Of a stretch of 12,734 nucleotides of DNA, positions 1 through 7,523 are shown one piece after another. Under the pieces are notes generated by a model, which was not told the origin of the DNA, ran no database searches, and was given only the letters and a program-made list of their open reading frames with translations. Every line of letters starts with the position of its first letter. The first letter of the stretch is position 1. This stretch comes from Actinomycetota bacterium (GTDB lineage: Bacteria > Actinomycetota > Thermoleophilia > Solirubrobacterales > Solirubrobacteraceae), in contig VAYD01000055.1 in the NCBI GenBank assembly GCA_005883905.1, positions 1 through 12,734 of the forward strand, in the 5' to 3' direction. The position numbers and the translations under genes are program-made.

Positions 1-1805
1 CATGTCGGCCTGAAGCTCTACGAGTCGCCGGAGGAGATCGCGCAGGTGTGGGAGATCCGCGAGGGCGGGGTCGGCCACAGCAAGGTCCCAGGCGAGCACC
101 CGGGCTGGCCGTCGTGGGAGGACGCGGCCGTGCCGCCGGAGCGGATCGGGGACTACCTGCGCGACCTCGAGGCGCTCTGCGACAGGCACGGCCGCCGGGT
201 CGCGGCGCTGTTCGGCCACGTCGGCCACGGCTGCGTGCACAGTCGCATCGACTTCGACTTCCTCACTCCGGAGGGCGTCGCCAACTACCGCGCCTTCATG
301 GAGGACGCCGCGGAGCTCGTCTGCTCCAAGTACGGCGGCTCATTGTCCGGCGAGCACGGCGACGGCCACGCCCGCGCCGAGCTGCTCGACCGCATGTACG
401 GCCCCGAGCTGATCCAGGCGTTCCGCGAGTTCAAGCGCATCTTCGACCCCGGCGGCGGGATGAACCCCGGAAAGGTCGTCGACCCCTACCCGCTCGACAC
501 GTACCTGCGGACCGGCCCCGACTACCGCAGCCGCCCGGTCCGTACCCGCTTCAGCTTCCCGGAGGACGGCGGCTCCTTCGGCGCTGCCGCTGAGCGCTGC
601 TTCGGCGTCGGCGCCTGCCGCGACCAGTCCGGCGTGATGTGCCCGAGCTATCAGGTCACGCTCGAAGAGCAGCACTCCACGCGCGGCCGCGCCCGCCTGC
701 TGTTCGAGATGATGCGGGGTGACGCGCTCCAGGACGGCTGGCGCCAGGAGGCGGTCAAGGAGTCGCTCGACCTGTGCCTGGCCTGCAAGGGCTGCAAGCA
801 CGAGTGCCCGGTGCGCGTCGACATGGCCACCTACAAGGCCGAGTTCCTCTCGCACTACTACGCGCGCCGGCTGCGTCCACGGCACGCTTACGCGCTCGGC
901 CTGCTGCCGTGGACGGCGCGCGTGGCCTCGCATGCGCCGAGGCTGGCCAACGTCGTCACACAGCGCGCGCCATTCGCGAGTGCGGCCAAGCAGTTCGCGG
1001 GAATCGCACCCGAACGCTCCCTTCCGGCCTTCGCCCCAGGAACGTTCAAGGACTGGTTCACCGCCCGCGGCGAACGGGCTCCCGGCGGCCGCCCGCGGGT
1101 CCTCCTATGGCCTGACACGTTCACGAACTTCTTCGAGCCCGAGGTCGCGATCGCGGCAGTCGAGGTCCTCGAGGCCGCCGGCCACCACGTCGTAGTCCCG
1201 CAGCAGCCCCTCTGCTGCGGCCGGCCGCTCTACGACTACGGCATGCTGACGCTCGCCAAGCGCCAGCTCCGACGCGTGCTCGCGGCGCTCCGAGACGAGA
1301 TCCGCGCCGGCACGCCGGTCGTCGCGCCAAGCGCCTGCGGAGACTCACCTGCTCGCTCGCCGAGCACCTCACGCGCCACGCGCCCGAGTGGCCGGCGCCG
1401 ACGCTCCAGCAACGCGCCCTCGTGCACCTGCACTGCCATCAGCGCGCGACCGCGGACACGAGCTGCGACGAACAGGTCCTCGACGTCCTCGGCCTCGACC
1501 ATCGAGTGCTCGACACGGGATGCTGTGGGCTCGCTGGATCGTTCGGCTACGAGGCCGGCGACAAGTACGAGGTCTCGGTCAAGGCCGGGGAACGCGTGCT
1601 GCTCCCCGAGGTCCGGTCCGCCGGCCCGGACACGCTGATCATCACCGACGGGTTCTCGTGCCGCTCGCAGATCGCCCACGGAAGCGAGCGCAAGGCGCTG
1701 CATCTCGCGCAGGTCATCCAGCTCGCGCTCCGCGGCGATCAGGCGGTGCCACGCACCTACCCCGAGCGCGCGTATGCCGGCCGACACCGGACGTACGCGG
1801 CGTGA
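1..1805 (+). pseudogene. FAD-oxidase / Fe-S dehydrogenase (D-lactate/glycolate type), 5' cut by window, internal frameshift
   Basis: This is the C-terminal ~600 residues of a large flavin and iron-sulfur dehydrogenase; the FAD-binding N-terminus lies before position 1. The visible part starts in an FAD-oxidase C-terminal domain (SGEHGDGHAR near 343-372, MNPGKVVDP near 460-486). A ferredoxin-like region follows, with CFGVGAC...MCPSY near 598-650 and a CxxCxxCxxxCP cluster at 775-810. Two cysteine-rich CCG domains come next (CCGRPLY at 1213, GCCGLAG at 1518). Such proteins oxidise 2-hydroxy acids and pass electrons to the quinone pool or a cytochrome. Frame 1 is coherent up to the GTPVV codons ending at 1323. 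Family-like sequence resumes as AKRL at 1326 in frame 3 and runs to TGA 1803-1805. By comparison with the family as I remember it, roughly 20-25 residues, including an EPSC-type cysteine motif, are missing at the junction. It could be a decayed gene or an assembly gap. The family call is firm; the substrate is unknown. Confidence 0.85.
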
Positions 1806-1866
1806 CGCGGGGAGCAAGCCGGCGCTGAGGCCGGGGGTATGGCCAGCGGCAAATCCAATCGTCTCC

Positions 1867-1872
1867 AGGAGG
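1867..1872 (+). promoter_or_regulatory. Shine-Dalgarno of the SatP-type permease
   Basis: A perfect AGGAGG lies 5 nt before the ATG at 1878. It fixes that ATG as the start instead of the in-frame ATG at 1839, which has no comparable site. Confidence 0.85.
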
Positions 1873-1877
1873 AAGCC

Positions 1878-2591
1878 ATGTCTGTCAGCACCTCGTCGGC
1901 TCAACCGCGTGGGATGAAGGCCGAGCTCGGCCCGGCCCGGTTCGTGTCCGAGCCGGCCGCACTCGGACTCGCCGCCTTCGCGCTGTCCACGATGGTCCTC
2001 TCGATCGTGAACGTCGGCATCCTCGACGACGTCGACGCTCCGGTCGTGCTCGGCCTCGCGCTCGCGTACGGCGGCATCGTGCAGCTGCTCGCCGGCATGT
2101 GGGCGTTCATCAAGAACGACACCTTCGCCGCCGTGGCGCTGAGCTCCTATGGCGGTTTCTGGATCTCGTTCTACCTGCTCCAGAGCCAGTTCCTCGGCAA
2201 GATCCCGGCCGATCATCAGGCCGGCGCGCTCGCCCTGTACCTGTTCAGCTGGGCGGTGTTCTCGTTCTACATGTGGATCGCATCGTTCCGCGTCAGCATC
2301 GCGGTGCAGGCCGTGTTCCTCACGCTGTGGCCGGCCTACGTACTTCTCGGACTCGGCAAGGCGCTCGGCTCGGACCTGCTCTTCGAGCTCGGCGGCGCGT
2401 TTGGCATCGCGACCGCCGCGTGCGCCTGGTACACCTCGGCCGCCATCGTGCTGAACAAGACCTTCGCGCGCGACGTGCTGCCCATGGGAGAGCTGCGTGC
2501 GGTTCAGCAGGACACGAGCGACGCGCCGGCAGGAGCGGTCGTCGGCAATGGCCCGACGACGCGCACGCCGGTGGGCACGAACGCCCGGTGA
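1878..2591 (+). CDS. satP: Acetate/succinate-type permease, GPR1/FUN34/YaaH family
   Basis: This is an inner-membrane carrier for acetate and related small carboxylates (237 aa). The family signature is present just before the first helix (EPAALGLAAF, residues 25-34; usual form NPAPLGLxxF), as is the conserved FAAVALSSYGGFW segment (83-95). I count six hydrophobic segments, near 28-48, 55-77, 85-101, 115-136, 140-162 and 170-193, which matches the family's six-helix, roughly 200-250 aa design. The last ~40 residues are a polar tail. It lies 72 nt downstream of the hydroxy-acid-type dehydrogenase on the same strand, so the two may be co-transcribed. The E. coli member moves acetate, succinate and lactate, so supplying substrate to that dehydrogenase, or exporting its product, is a reasonable inference. 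The substrate cannot be read from the sequence. Confidence 0.9.
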   Translation: MSVSTSSAQPRGMKAELGPARFVSEPAALGLAAFALSTMVLSIVNVGILDDVDAPVVLGLALAYGGIVQLLAGMWAFIKNDTFAAVALSSYGGFWISFYLLQSQFLGKIPADHQAGALALYLFSWAVFSFYMWIASFRVSIAVQAVFLTLWPAYVLLGLGKALGSDLLFELGGAFGIATAACAWYTSAAIVLNKTFARDVLPMGELRAVQQDTSDAPAGAVVGNGPTTRTPVGTNAR

Positions 2592-3055
2592 GCGACCGCT
2601 GGCTATCGTCCTCGCAAGCCCACTGGACGGCCGCCCTTCGCTCGCTGGTCGCGCTGGCGGGATTCTGCGCCGGCACGGCCACGACCTTCATCACCGGGAC
2701 GCTCACAAACCTCGTCCTGCGGCGACGGACCTCGCCGCCGGACGACCCGCACCGGCCGTTCGGTCGCGCAGGTCGCACTCCCCGCGCGCTCGAAGCCGCT
2801 CGGGCCGGTCGTAGGGACGTGCCGCGGCCGCCCGCGCGGAAAGGCAGCGGCCACTGCGACCGGGACCGACGCCGCCAGTGTCGTGCTGACCGAGCGAGGA
2901 ACCGGACGCGCCGGCGCGCGCGGACGGCGACCACTGCCATGGCACTCCCGCCGAGCAGCGGCCAACGGATCCTCTGCGCGATCCCGTCTGAAGTGCGGCT
3001 CCGTCGTCCCCGTCCCACGGTGCTAGGCCGAGGGTACCCGGCGCTCAAGGCATGA
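2588..3055 (+). CDS. Doubtful small membrane ORF overlapping the permease stop
   Basis: A GTG at 2588 overlaps the permease stop as GTGA, the arrangement seen in translationally coupled pairs. The first ~58 codons use G or C at most third positions and encode one hydrophobic stretch (about residues 18-42: LVALAGFCAG then TATTFITGTLTNLVL), followed by RRR. That would be a single-helix membrane protein with a short polar tail. After about 2765 the frame turns into Arg-rich sequence with poorer third-position bias and runs on to TGA 3053-3055, crossing the end of the opposing regulator gene by 11 nt. The true protein may therefore be shorter, with a frame error near 2760, or the whole ORF may be spurious. 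There is no good Shine-Dalgarno and I recognise no family. Confidence 0.25.
   Translation: MSDRWLSSSQAHWTAALRSLVALAGFCAGTATTFITGTLTNLVLRRRTSPPDDPHRPFGRAGRTPRALEAARAGRRDVPRPPARKGSGHCDRDRRRQCRADRARNRTRRRARTATTAMALPPSSGQRILCAIPSEVRLRRPRPTVLGRGYPALKA
2592..3044. other. Stretch without a confident gene between permease and response regulator
   Basis: About 450 bases separate two same-facing ends: the permease stop (+) and the regulator stop (-). Apart from the doubtful GTG-initiated ORF on the plus strand I see no protein-like frame on either strand. The open frames here are Arg/Pro/Ala-rich, as expected of random GC-rich sequence. I found no tRNA, no direct repeats and no clear hairpin with a T tract. 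It may contain degenerate coding sequence. Confidence 0.5.
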
Positions 3056-3682
3056 CCAAGCCGCGCCGGATGGCGTAGCGCGTGACGTCGACGCGGTTGC
3101 GCATGCCGAGCTTGTCGAGGACGTTCGCGCGGTGGCGGTCGACGGTCTTGCGGCTGATCGAGAGCAGCTCGGCGATCTCGTCGCTGGTGCGGCCCTCGGC
3201 GACGAGCTTGACGACCTCGAGCTCTCGCGGCGTCAGCGGCTCCGCGTCGCCGGCGGGCGATCCGCGCTCGATGTTGTCCAGGTGGTCGCGGACGAGCGCG
3301 GTGACGGCGCCCGCATGCATGAATGCGCGCCCGCGCATGGCGGCGCGGCCCTGGTCTTCACCAGGTAACCGGAGGCGCCTGCGCTGAGCGCCTCGAAGAA
3401 GAACTGCTCGTTCTCGTGCATCGAGAGGATCAGGATCCGCAGCTCCGGCCGGCGCATGGCGAGCTCGCGGGCGGCTTGGAGCCCTGTCAGCCGAGGCATC
3501 GCCACGTCGAGGATCGCGAGCTCGATGTCGCCCGCCAGCGCCCGCTGCACCGCCTCGGCGCCGTCGCCCACCTCCGAGACGACCCGGAAGTCGGGCTCCG
3601 GGTCGAGCAGCTCGCGCAGACCGCGCCTGACGATCGGGTGGTCGTCGGCGATCAACACGCGGGTGACCAGCGGGACCGTCAC
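3045..3682 (-). pseudogene. NarL/LuxR-type response regulator, frameshifted in the linker
   Basis: This is the cytoplasmic DNA-binding partner of the kinase encoded just upstream. Translation would start at GTG 3682-3680, overlapping the kinase TGA (GTGA). The receiver domain (residues 1-109) has the acidic pair D13-D14, phospho-acceptor D59 (AILDVAMP), S87 and K109 (GYLVK). The C-terminal LuxR helix-turn-helix is complete (LTPRELEVVKLVAEG ... SRKTVDRHRANVLDKLG) and ends at TGA 3047-3045. The two parts are in different frames. The receiver frame is good down to about 3356, and the output frame is recognisable from AAMRG at about 3344. Comparison with relatives as I remember them suggests about 25 nt (8-9 codons, the last receiver helix) are missing at 3344-3355. 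As written, no full regulator can be made, although both domains are well conserved. That suggests either very recent loss or a sequence error. Confidence 0.85.
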
Positions 3683-4689
3683 CGGCGCATGGGGTTGGGG
3701 AGCCACAATCTGAGCTCGGTTCCACGCGGCAGCGCGGCGCGGATGGAGAGCTCGCCGTCGACGAGCAGCGCTCGCTCGCGCATTCCGCGGATGCCCGTCG
3801 CATCGGCGACGGTGTCCGGAGGTGGTCCGATGCCATCGTCGCGGACGGTCAGCGTGACGCCGCCGTCGCCCACGCCGCACAGGCGGATCTGGACGCGCGA
3901 CGCGTGAGCGTGTCGGACGACGTTGGTGAGGGCTTCCTGCGCGATCCGGTAGATGACGAGCTCCGACTCGGCGGACAGCGCGAGGTCCTCGTCGAGCGCG
4001 CGCTCCACGACGAGTCCGCTCCGCTCCGCCAGCGTCCGGCTGAGGGCGACCAGAGCGCTGCGCAGCCCGAGCTCGTCCAGCACTTCGGGCCGGAGAGCGC
4101 GGGCGATCGTGCGGACGTCGTCCGCACCCTGGCGCGCGGCATTGCGCATGTCCTCGAGCTCGGTGCGAATGCCGGGCGGCGCGCGTCGCGCGATCGCCGC
4201 GCTGCGCAGGGCGAGCCCCGTCAACGTCTGGCCGATCTCGTCATGCAGCTCGCGCGCGATGCGGCGGCGTTCCGCCTCCTGGGCCGCGACGGCGCGCAGG
4301 GCGCTCTCGCGGCGCTCGGTCTCCAGCCGGTCGAGCATCTCGTTGAACGCCTCTGTGAGCGCGACCACCTCGGCGTCGCCGCCCACCTCATCCAGCCGGC
4401 GACCGGGCGTGAGCGGATCGATTCGCTGCATCAGCCGCGTCAGCCGCTCGAGCGGCGCAAGCACGCGCGCCAGGACGACGAGGTACACGACGAGGGCGAT
4501 CGCGAACCCGACGAGCAGGACGACGATCTCGCGCGGCGCGGTCGGTACGGATACGGAGATCGGGGCGAGGACCAGCACGGTGACCGCGGCGGCGCCGACC
4601 GCCGCGTACGCGGCGAACAGCCGCCAGAACAGGCTGTGCCGACCCACCCCGCGATCGTGCCACACGGACACATGGCGATTAGTACCCAT
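3679..4689 (-). CDS. NarL-family sensor histidine kinase
   Basis: This is a membrane-bound two-component sensor kinase (336 aa from ATG 4689). Two hydrophobic segments near residues 24-45 and 54-75 are separated by only a few residues, so there is almost no extracytoplasmic sensor domain. A HAMP-like linker (about 72-125, APLERLTRLM) leads to the HisKA_3 dimerisation domain with phospho-acceptor H149 (RRIARELHDEIGQTL). The HATPase domain has N256 (QEALTNVVRHA), DDGIGP (284-289) and GIRGMRERA (299-307). The short periplasmic loop suggests that it senses the membrane or an internal signal. It overlaps the downstream response regulator by GTGA, so the two are translationally coupled. The start is uncertain: ATG 4689 has no clear Shine-Dalgarno, and in-frame GTGs at residues 7, 9 and 15 are alternatives closer to the usual family N-terminus (RHSLFWRLF). 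The open frame upstream to 4983 is not family-like. Confidence 0.9.
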   Translation of the reverse strand: MGTNRHVSVWHDRGVGRHSLFWRLFAAYAAVGAAAVTVLVLAPISVSVPTAPREIVVLLVGFAIALVVYLVVLARVLAPLERLTRLMQRIDPLTPGRRLDEVGGDAEVVALTEAFNEMLDRLETERRESALRAVAAQEAERRRIARELHDEIGQTLTGLALRSAAIARRAPPGIRTELEDMRNAARQGADDVRTIARALRPEVLDELGLRSALVALSRTLAERSGLVVERALDEDLALSAESELVIYRIAQEALTNVVRHAHASRVQIRLCGVGDGGVTLTVRDDGIGPPPDTVADATGIRGMRERALLVDGELSIRAALPRGTELRLWLPNPMRR

Positions 4690-4770
4690 TGCGCGGCGTA
4701 TGCCGACGCGTAGCGTGCAGTGAGGGAGACCGTCGTTCGCGGTCACCCAGGGCGACTGGTGAGGTGAGAC

Positions 4771-4959
4771 ATGGGGCTGTTCCGACGCTTCCTTCGCCAC
4801 GAGGAACCACCGGAGTCGAAGTGTCCGCGCTGCGGCGTGCCGGCGCCGACCGGCAGCATGGAGTGCACGGCGTGCGGCTGGGACCTGCGCGATGCCTACC
4901 ACGGCCCGGTGGCCGATAGCCTGATGGCCACCGGTCGGCGCGAGTCTGGGCACGATTGA
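4771..4959 (+). CDS. Small double-CxxC zinc-ribbon protein
   Basis: The gene encodes a 62-residue protein with two CxxC knuckles (C18/C21 in CPRCG and C32/C35 in CTACGW), the hallmark of a zinc-ribbon fold. The N-terminus (MGLFRRFLRHEE) is short, basic and partly hydrophobic, and could be an amphipathic membrane-surface helix. The C-terminus is polar. A Shine-Dalgarno-like GAGGTGAG sits just before the ATG (about 4761-4768). The gene diverges from the histidine kinase with about 80 nt between starts, so the two may share a control region. Zinc ribbons of this size bind nucleic acid or proteins, or act as redox or metal-binding modules; nothing here says which. The coding call is good, the function unknown. 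Confidence 0.75.
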   Translation: MGLFRRFLRHEEPPESKCPRCGVPAPTGSMECTACGWDLRDAYHGPVADSLMATGRRESGHD

Positions 4960-5005
4960 GCAGGCCACTGCCTCCGCGCTCACGGGGCCGCACTCCGCTC
5001 GGCGA

Positions 5006-5833
5006 CTAGCCCCCAGGCCAGGCTCCCGGAAACAGTAGGGGCGTCAGGGCGGCGGTCTCGTCGAACCAGTGCGGGACGATTCGCTGCGCGCGCAGTTCGT
5101 AGCGCCACGCGATCGTCGGCGCTTCGACGGCTCTCGGCAGCCCGTCGGGCAGTTCGAAGCCGAACGGCGCCCACGTCGCGTCGGGATCGACGGGCAGCGG
5201 CTGCGCCTGCTTCCAGAGCGGGACGACATGCCATGGCGGCGGCGCTCCGTGCGGGAGGGCGGACGACGAGGTCCAGCACTCCAGGCATTGCGCGGTGACG
5301 ATGATCGTCCCCGGCGCCCAGGTGCCGTGGCGGTGGATGCGGCCGGTGACGCGCCCGCCACCGTGCAGCTGCGCCTCCGAGAGCTCGATGTGGAAGTGCC
5401 GCGCGTCCCAGTTGGCCAGGAGTCGATCGGCTGGGAACGATCCGCGGGCCACGCGCGGGCGCGCGCTGGCCACGACGACGACATCGACGCAGGCTGAGGC
5501 GCCGGCATCCCGCGCGCGAACGACGTACGCCAGCGCACACTGCTCGCCTGCCGTGCTCGGCAGCGCGGCATCCGGGACGGTCAGCCGGAACGGGTCACCG
5601 GGCCATGTCGCCGGGACCTCGGCGATCGTGAGCTCTCGACGATGGCGGGGGCGCCGCTCGACACGTATGAGCGCGACCGATCCGCCGCCGGTGAGGCCGC
5701 CGACGGTGCCGGAGATCGTGTCTCCGGCCGCGCAGCAGCCGTCGTCGAGGCGCAACGGAATGGGGCGATGACGCCGGCGCGTCGTTGTGCGCCACCGGCG
5801 GGGCGGCAAGGCGATGCACGACGCCCATGACAT
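5006..5833 (-). CDS. Tandem arrestin-like beta-sandwich protein (unrecognised family)
   Basis: The gene encodes 275 aa from ATG 5833, with a weak AGGTG about 8 nt upstream. I recognise no named family. The sequence shows two similar halves, about 25-123 and 146-257. Each opens with a [G/A]GxxxxGx[V/I] strand (AAGDTISGTV; GGGRVTGRIH), continues through alternating-hydrophobic strands, and closes with a pattern typical of arrestin N-domains. In half 1 this is FRLTVPDAALPST then CALAYVVRARD; in half 2, FGFELPDGLPRAV then IAWRYELRAQ. That F-x-[LF]-x-[VL]-P...LP...Y-x-[VL]-x-A pattern suggests the arrestin/Spo0M-like fold, duplicated. There is no signal peptide or membrane helix, so it is probably cytoplasmic. 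It is divergent from the ethanolamine permease (123 nt between starts) and convergent with the zinc-ribbon gene. By analogy with eukaryotic arrestin-type adaptors that bind transporters, a link to the adjacent permease is possible but speculative. Confidence 0.7.
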   Translation of the reverse strand: MSWASCIALPPRRWRTTTRRRHRPIPLRLDDGCCAAGDTISGTVGGLTGGGSVALIRVERRPRHRRELTIAEVPATWPGDPFRLTVPDAALPSTAGEQCALAYVVRARDAGASACVDVVVVASARPRVARGSFPADRLLANWDARHFHIELSEAQLHGGGRVTGRIHRHGTWAPGTIIVTAQCLECWTSSSALPHGAPPPWHVVPLWKQAQPLPVDPDATWAPFGFELPDGLPRAVEAPTIAWRYELRAQRIVPHWFDETAALTPLLFPGAWPGG

Positions 5834-5895
5834 CTCGCAGCACCTGGGTGAAGTGTCCCTCCCAGGGCGCTGCGGGGCAAGTGGCGACGGCGCTC

Positions 5896-5925
5896 TTGAC
5901 CGGTGTCCGGCGCCGGTGCGAGGAT
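5896..5925 (+). promoter_or_regulatory. Possible promoter of the ethanolamine permease with an internal inverted repeat
   Basis: TTGACC (5896-5901) and GAGGAT (5920-5925) are spaced 18 nt, about 30 nt before the permease ATG. ACCGG (5899-5903) and CCGGT (5913-5917) form an inverted repeat with a 9-nt spacer between and over these elements, where an operator would sit. The -10 match is only partial. Confidence 0.35.
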
Positions 5926-5956
5926 CGTGCCGAGAGTCACATGAAGGGGGACTGAG

Positions 5957-7507
5957 ATGACGGAGCGTCGCAGGCTCGGGCCGGTCACGTATCGCGAGGC
6001 CGATCAGGATTACTTCGACAAGCGGAGGCTGCGCCGCCACGCGGGCGTCTGGTCGCTGTGGGCGCTGGGCGTGGCCGCGGTCATCTCCGGCGACTTCTTC
6101 GGGTGGAACTTCGGGCTCGCGTACGGCTTCGGCGGGCTGCTCGTCGCGACCCTGGTGATCACGGTCATGTACTACGGCCTGTGCTTCTCGATCGCCGAGA
6201 TGTCACCGGCCCTGCCGCACACCGGCGGCGCCTACTCGTTCGCGCGGTCCGCGATGGGTCCGTGGGGCGGCTTCGCGACCGGCGTGGCCGAGACGATCGA
6301 GTACGTCGTCACGCCGGCGGTCGTCGTCGTCGGGATCGGCGGCTACATGAACGCGATCAGCGACGACCTGTTCGGCTTCACCCTCTCGCAGCCGGTCTGG
6401 TGGCTGATCTTCTACGCGATCTTCGTCGGGCTGAACTTCGTGGGCGTGGTGGCGAGCTTCCGCTTCACCGTTCTCATCTGCTTCCTCTCGCTGGCCATCC
6501 TCGCCGTCTTCTTCATCGGCGCGATCCCGAAGTTCGACCTCAACCGCTGGGCGATCGACACCAACGGCGGCCACTGGTTCATCGACGGCGTGTCCGGCGT
6601 TTTCTACGCGCTGCCGTTCGCGATCTGGTTCTACCTCGCGATCGAGGAGCTGCCGCTGGCAGCCGAGGAATCCGCCGACCCCAAACGCGACATCCCGCGC
6701 GGGACGGTCTGGGGGCTCAACACGCTCGTCGTCACCGGCTTCCTCGTGTTGTTCCTGAACTCCGGGATCCACCCGGGCGCCAAGGCGATCGGCGAGTCCT
6801 CAGAGCCGTTGCTCGACGGCCTCAAGACGGTCTTCGGCTCGGGTACGTCGGCGTCGCTGCTCGGCCTGGTCGCGGTGGCCGGCCTCGTCGCCAGCTTCCA
6901 CACGATCATCTTCGCCTACGGGCGCAACATCTTCTCGCTGTCGCGGGCGGGCTACTACCCGCACCCGCTGTCCGTGACGCACGGGACCCGCCAGACGCCG
7001 CACGTCGCGCTGATCCTCGGCGCCGTCCTCGGCTGGATCGCCGCGTATGTCATCTACAAGAACGGCACGTCGAAGGTCGGCGCGTCGCTGCTCTACATGG
7101 CCGTCTTCGGCGCCGTGATCTCGTACTTCATGCAGTGCACCTCTTTCATCATGCTGCGGCGCAGGCTGCCGCAGATCGCCCGGCCGTACCGCAGCCCCGT
7201 CGGCGTGGGGGGCGCGGCCGTCGCCGGCGTGATCGCTCTCTGCTCGCTCGGGGCGATCCTCTACAACGACGACTACCGGCCGGGCGTCTACGGCGTCGCC
7301 ATCGTCTACCTCGTCGCGCTGCTGTATTTCGCGCTCGCCGGCCGCCACAGGCTCGTGCTCTCGCCCGAGGAGGAGTTCGCCATGACCGCCGGCGAGCACG
7401 GCCACCCCGAAGCCGAAGGGTACGGCCGCACCAGCGTCGGCGGCTTGGCGGAGCCGGACGAGGCTCCTGTCGCACCGGAGCCCCCGCCCACTCCCGAGAC
7501 GGCTTGA
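5957..7507 (+). CDS. eat: Ethanolamine-type permease (APC superfamily)
   Basis: This is a complete 516-residue inner-membrane amino-acid/polyamine/organocation transporter. It begins with a polar stretch, then the first-helix motif GVAAVISGDFFGWNFG (residues ~37-52), whose broken-helix glycine-rich core is where APC carriers bind substrate. MSPALPHTGGAYSFARSAMG (~80-99) follows. About twelve hydrophobic segments run through to about residue 460, then a polar tail. The ISGDFFGWNFG and AEMSPALPHTGGAY stretches match ethanolamine permeases (Eat type) better than general amino-acid carriers, as I recall that family. The start is supported by AAGGGGGA about 6 nt before ATG 5957. No ethanolamine ammonia-lyase (eutBC) or aldehyde dehydrogenase lies within the window, so the substrate is a family-level inference and a related amine or amino acid is possible. 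It is convergent with the secreted Asp-box gene, with 16 nt between stops. Confidence 0.85.
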   Translation: MTERRRLGPVTYREADQDYFDKRRLRRHAGVWSLWALGVAAVISGDFFGWNFGLAYGFGGLLVATLVITVMYYGLCFSIAEMSPALPHTGGAYSFARSAMGPWGGFATGVAETIEYVVTPAVVVVGIGGYMNAISDDLFGFTLSQPVWWLIFYAIFVGLNFVGVVASFRFTVLICFLSLAILAVFFIGAIPKFDLNRWAIDTNGGHWFIDGVSGVFYALPFAIWFYLAIEELPLAAEESADPKRDIPRGTVWGLNTLVVTGFLVLFLNSGIHPGAKAIGESSEPLLDGLKTVFGSGTSASLLGLVAVAGLVASFHTIIFAYGRNIFSLSRAGYYPHPLSVTHGTRQTPHVALILGAVLGWIAAYVIYKNGTSKVGASLLYMAVFGAVISYFMQCTSFIMLRRRLPQIARPYRSPVGVGGAAVAGVIALCSLGAILYNDDYRPGVYGVAIVYLVALLYFALAGRHRLVLSPEEEFAMTAGEHGHPEAEGYGRTSVGGLAEPDEAPVAPEPPPTPETA

Positions 7508-7523
7508 CTTCGAGCCGGCGCTC

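Noticed and set aside
1236..2216. Long open frame on the minus strand, opposite the dehydrogenase end and the permease
   Set aside because: It is antisense to well-supported genes, with an Arg/Glu/His-rich shadow composition and no family-like motif.
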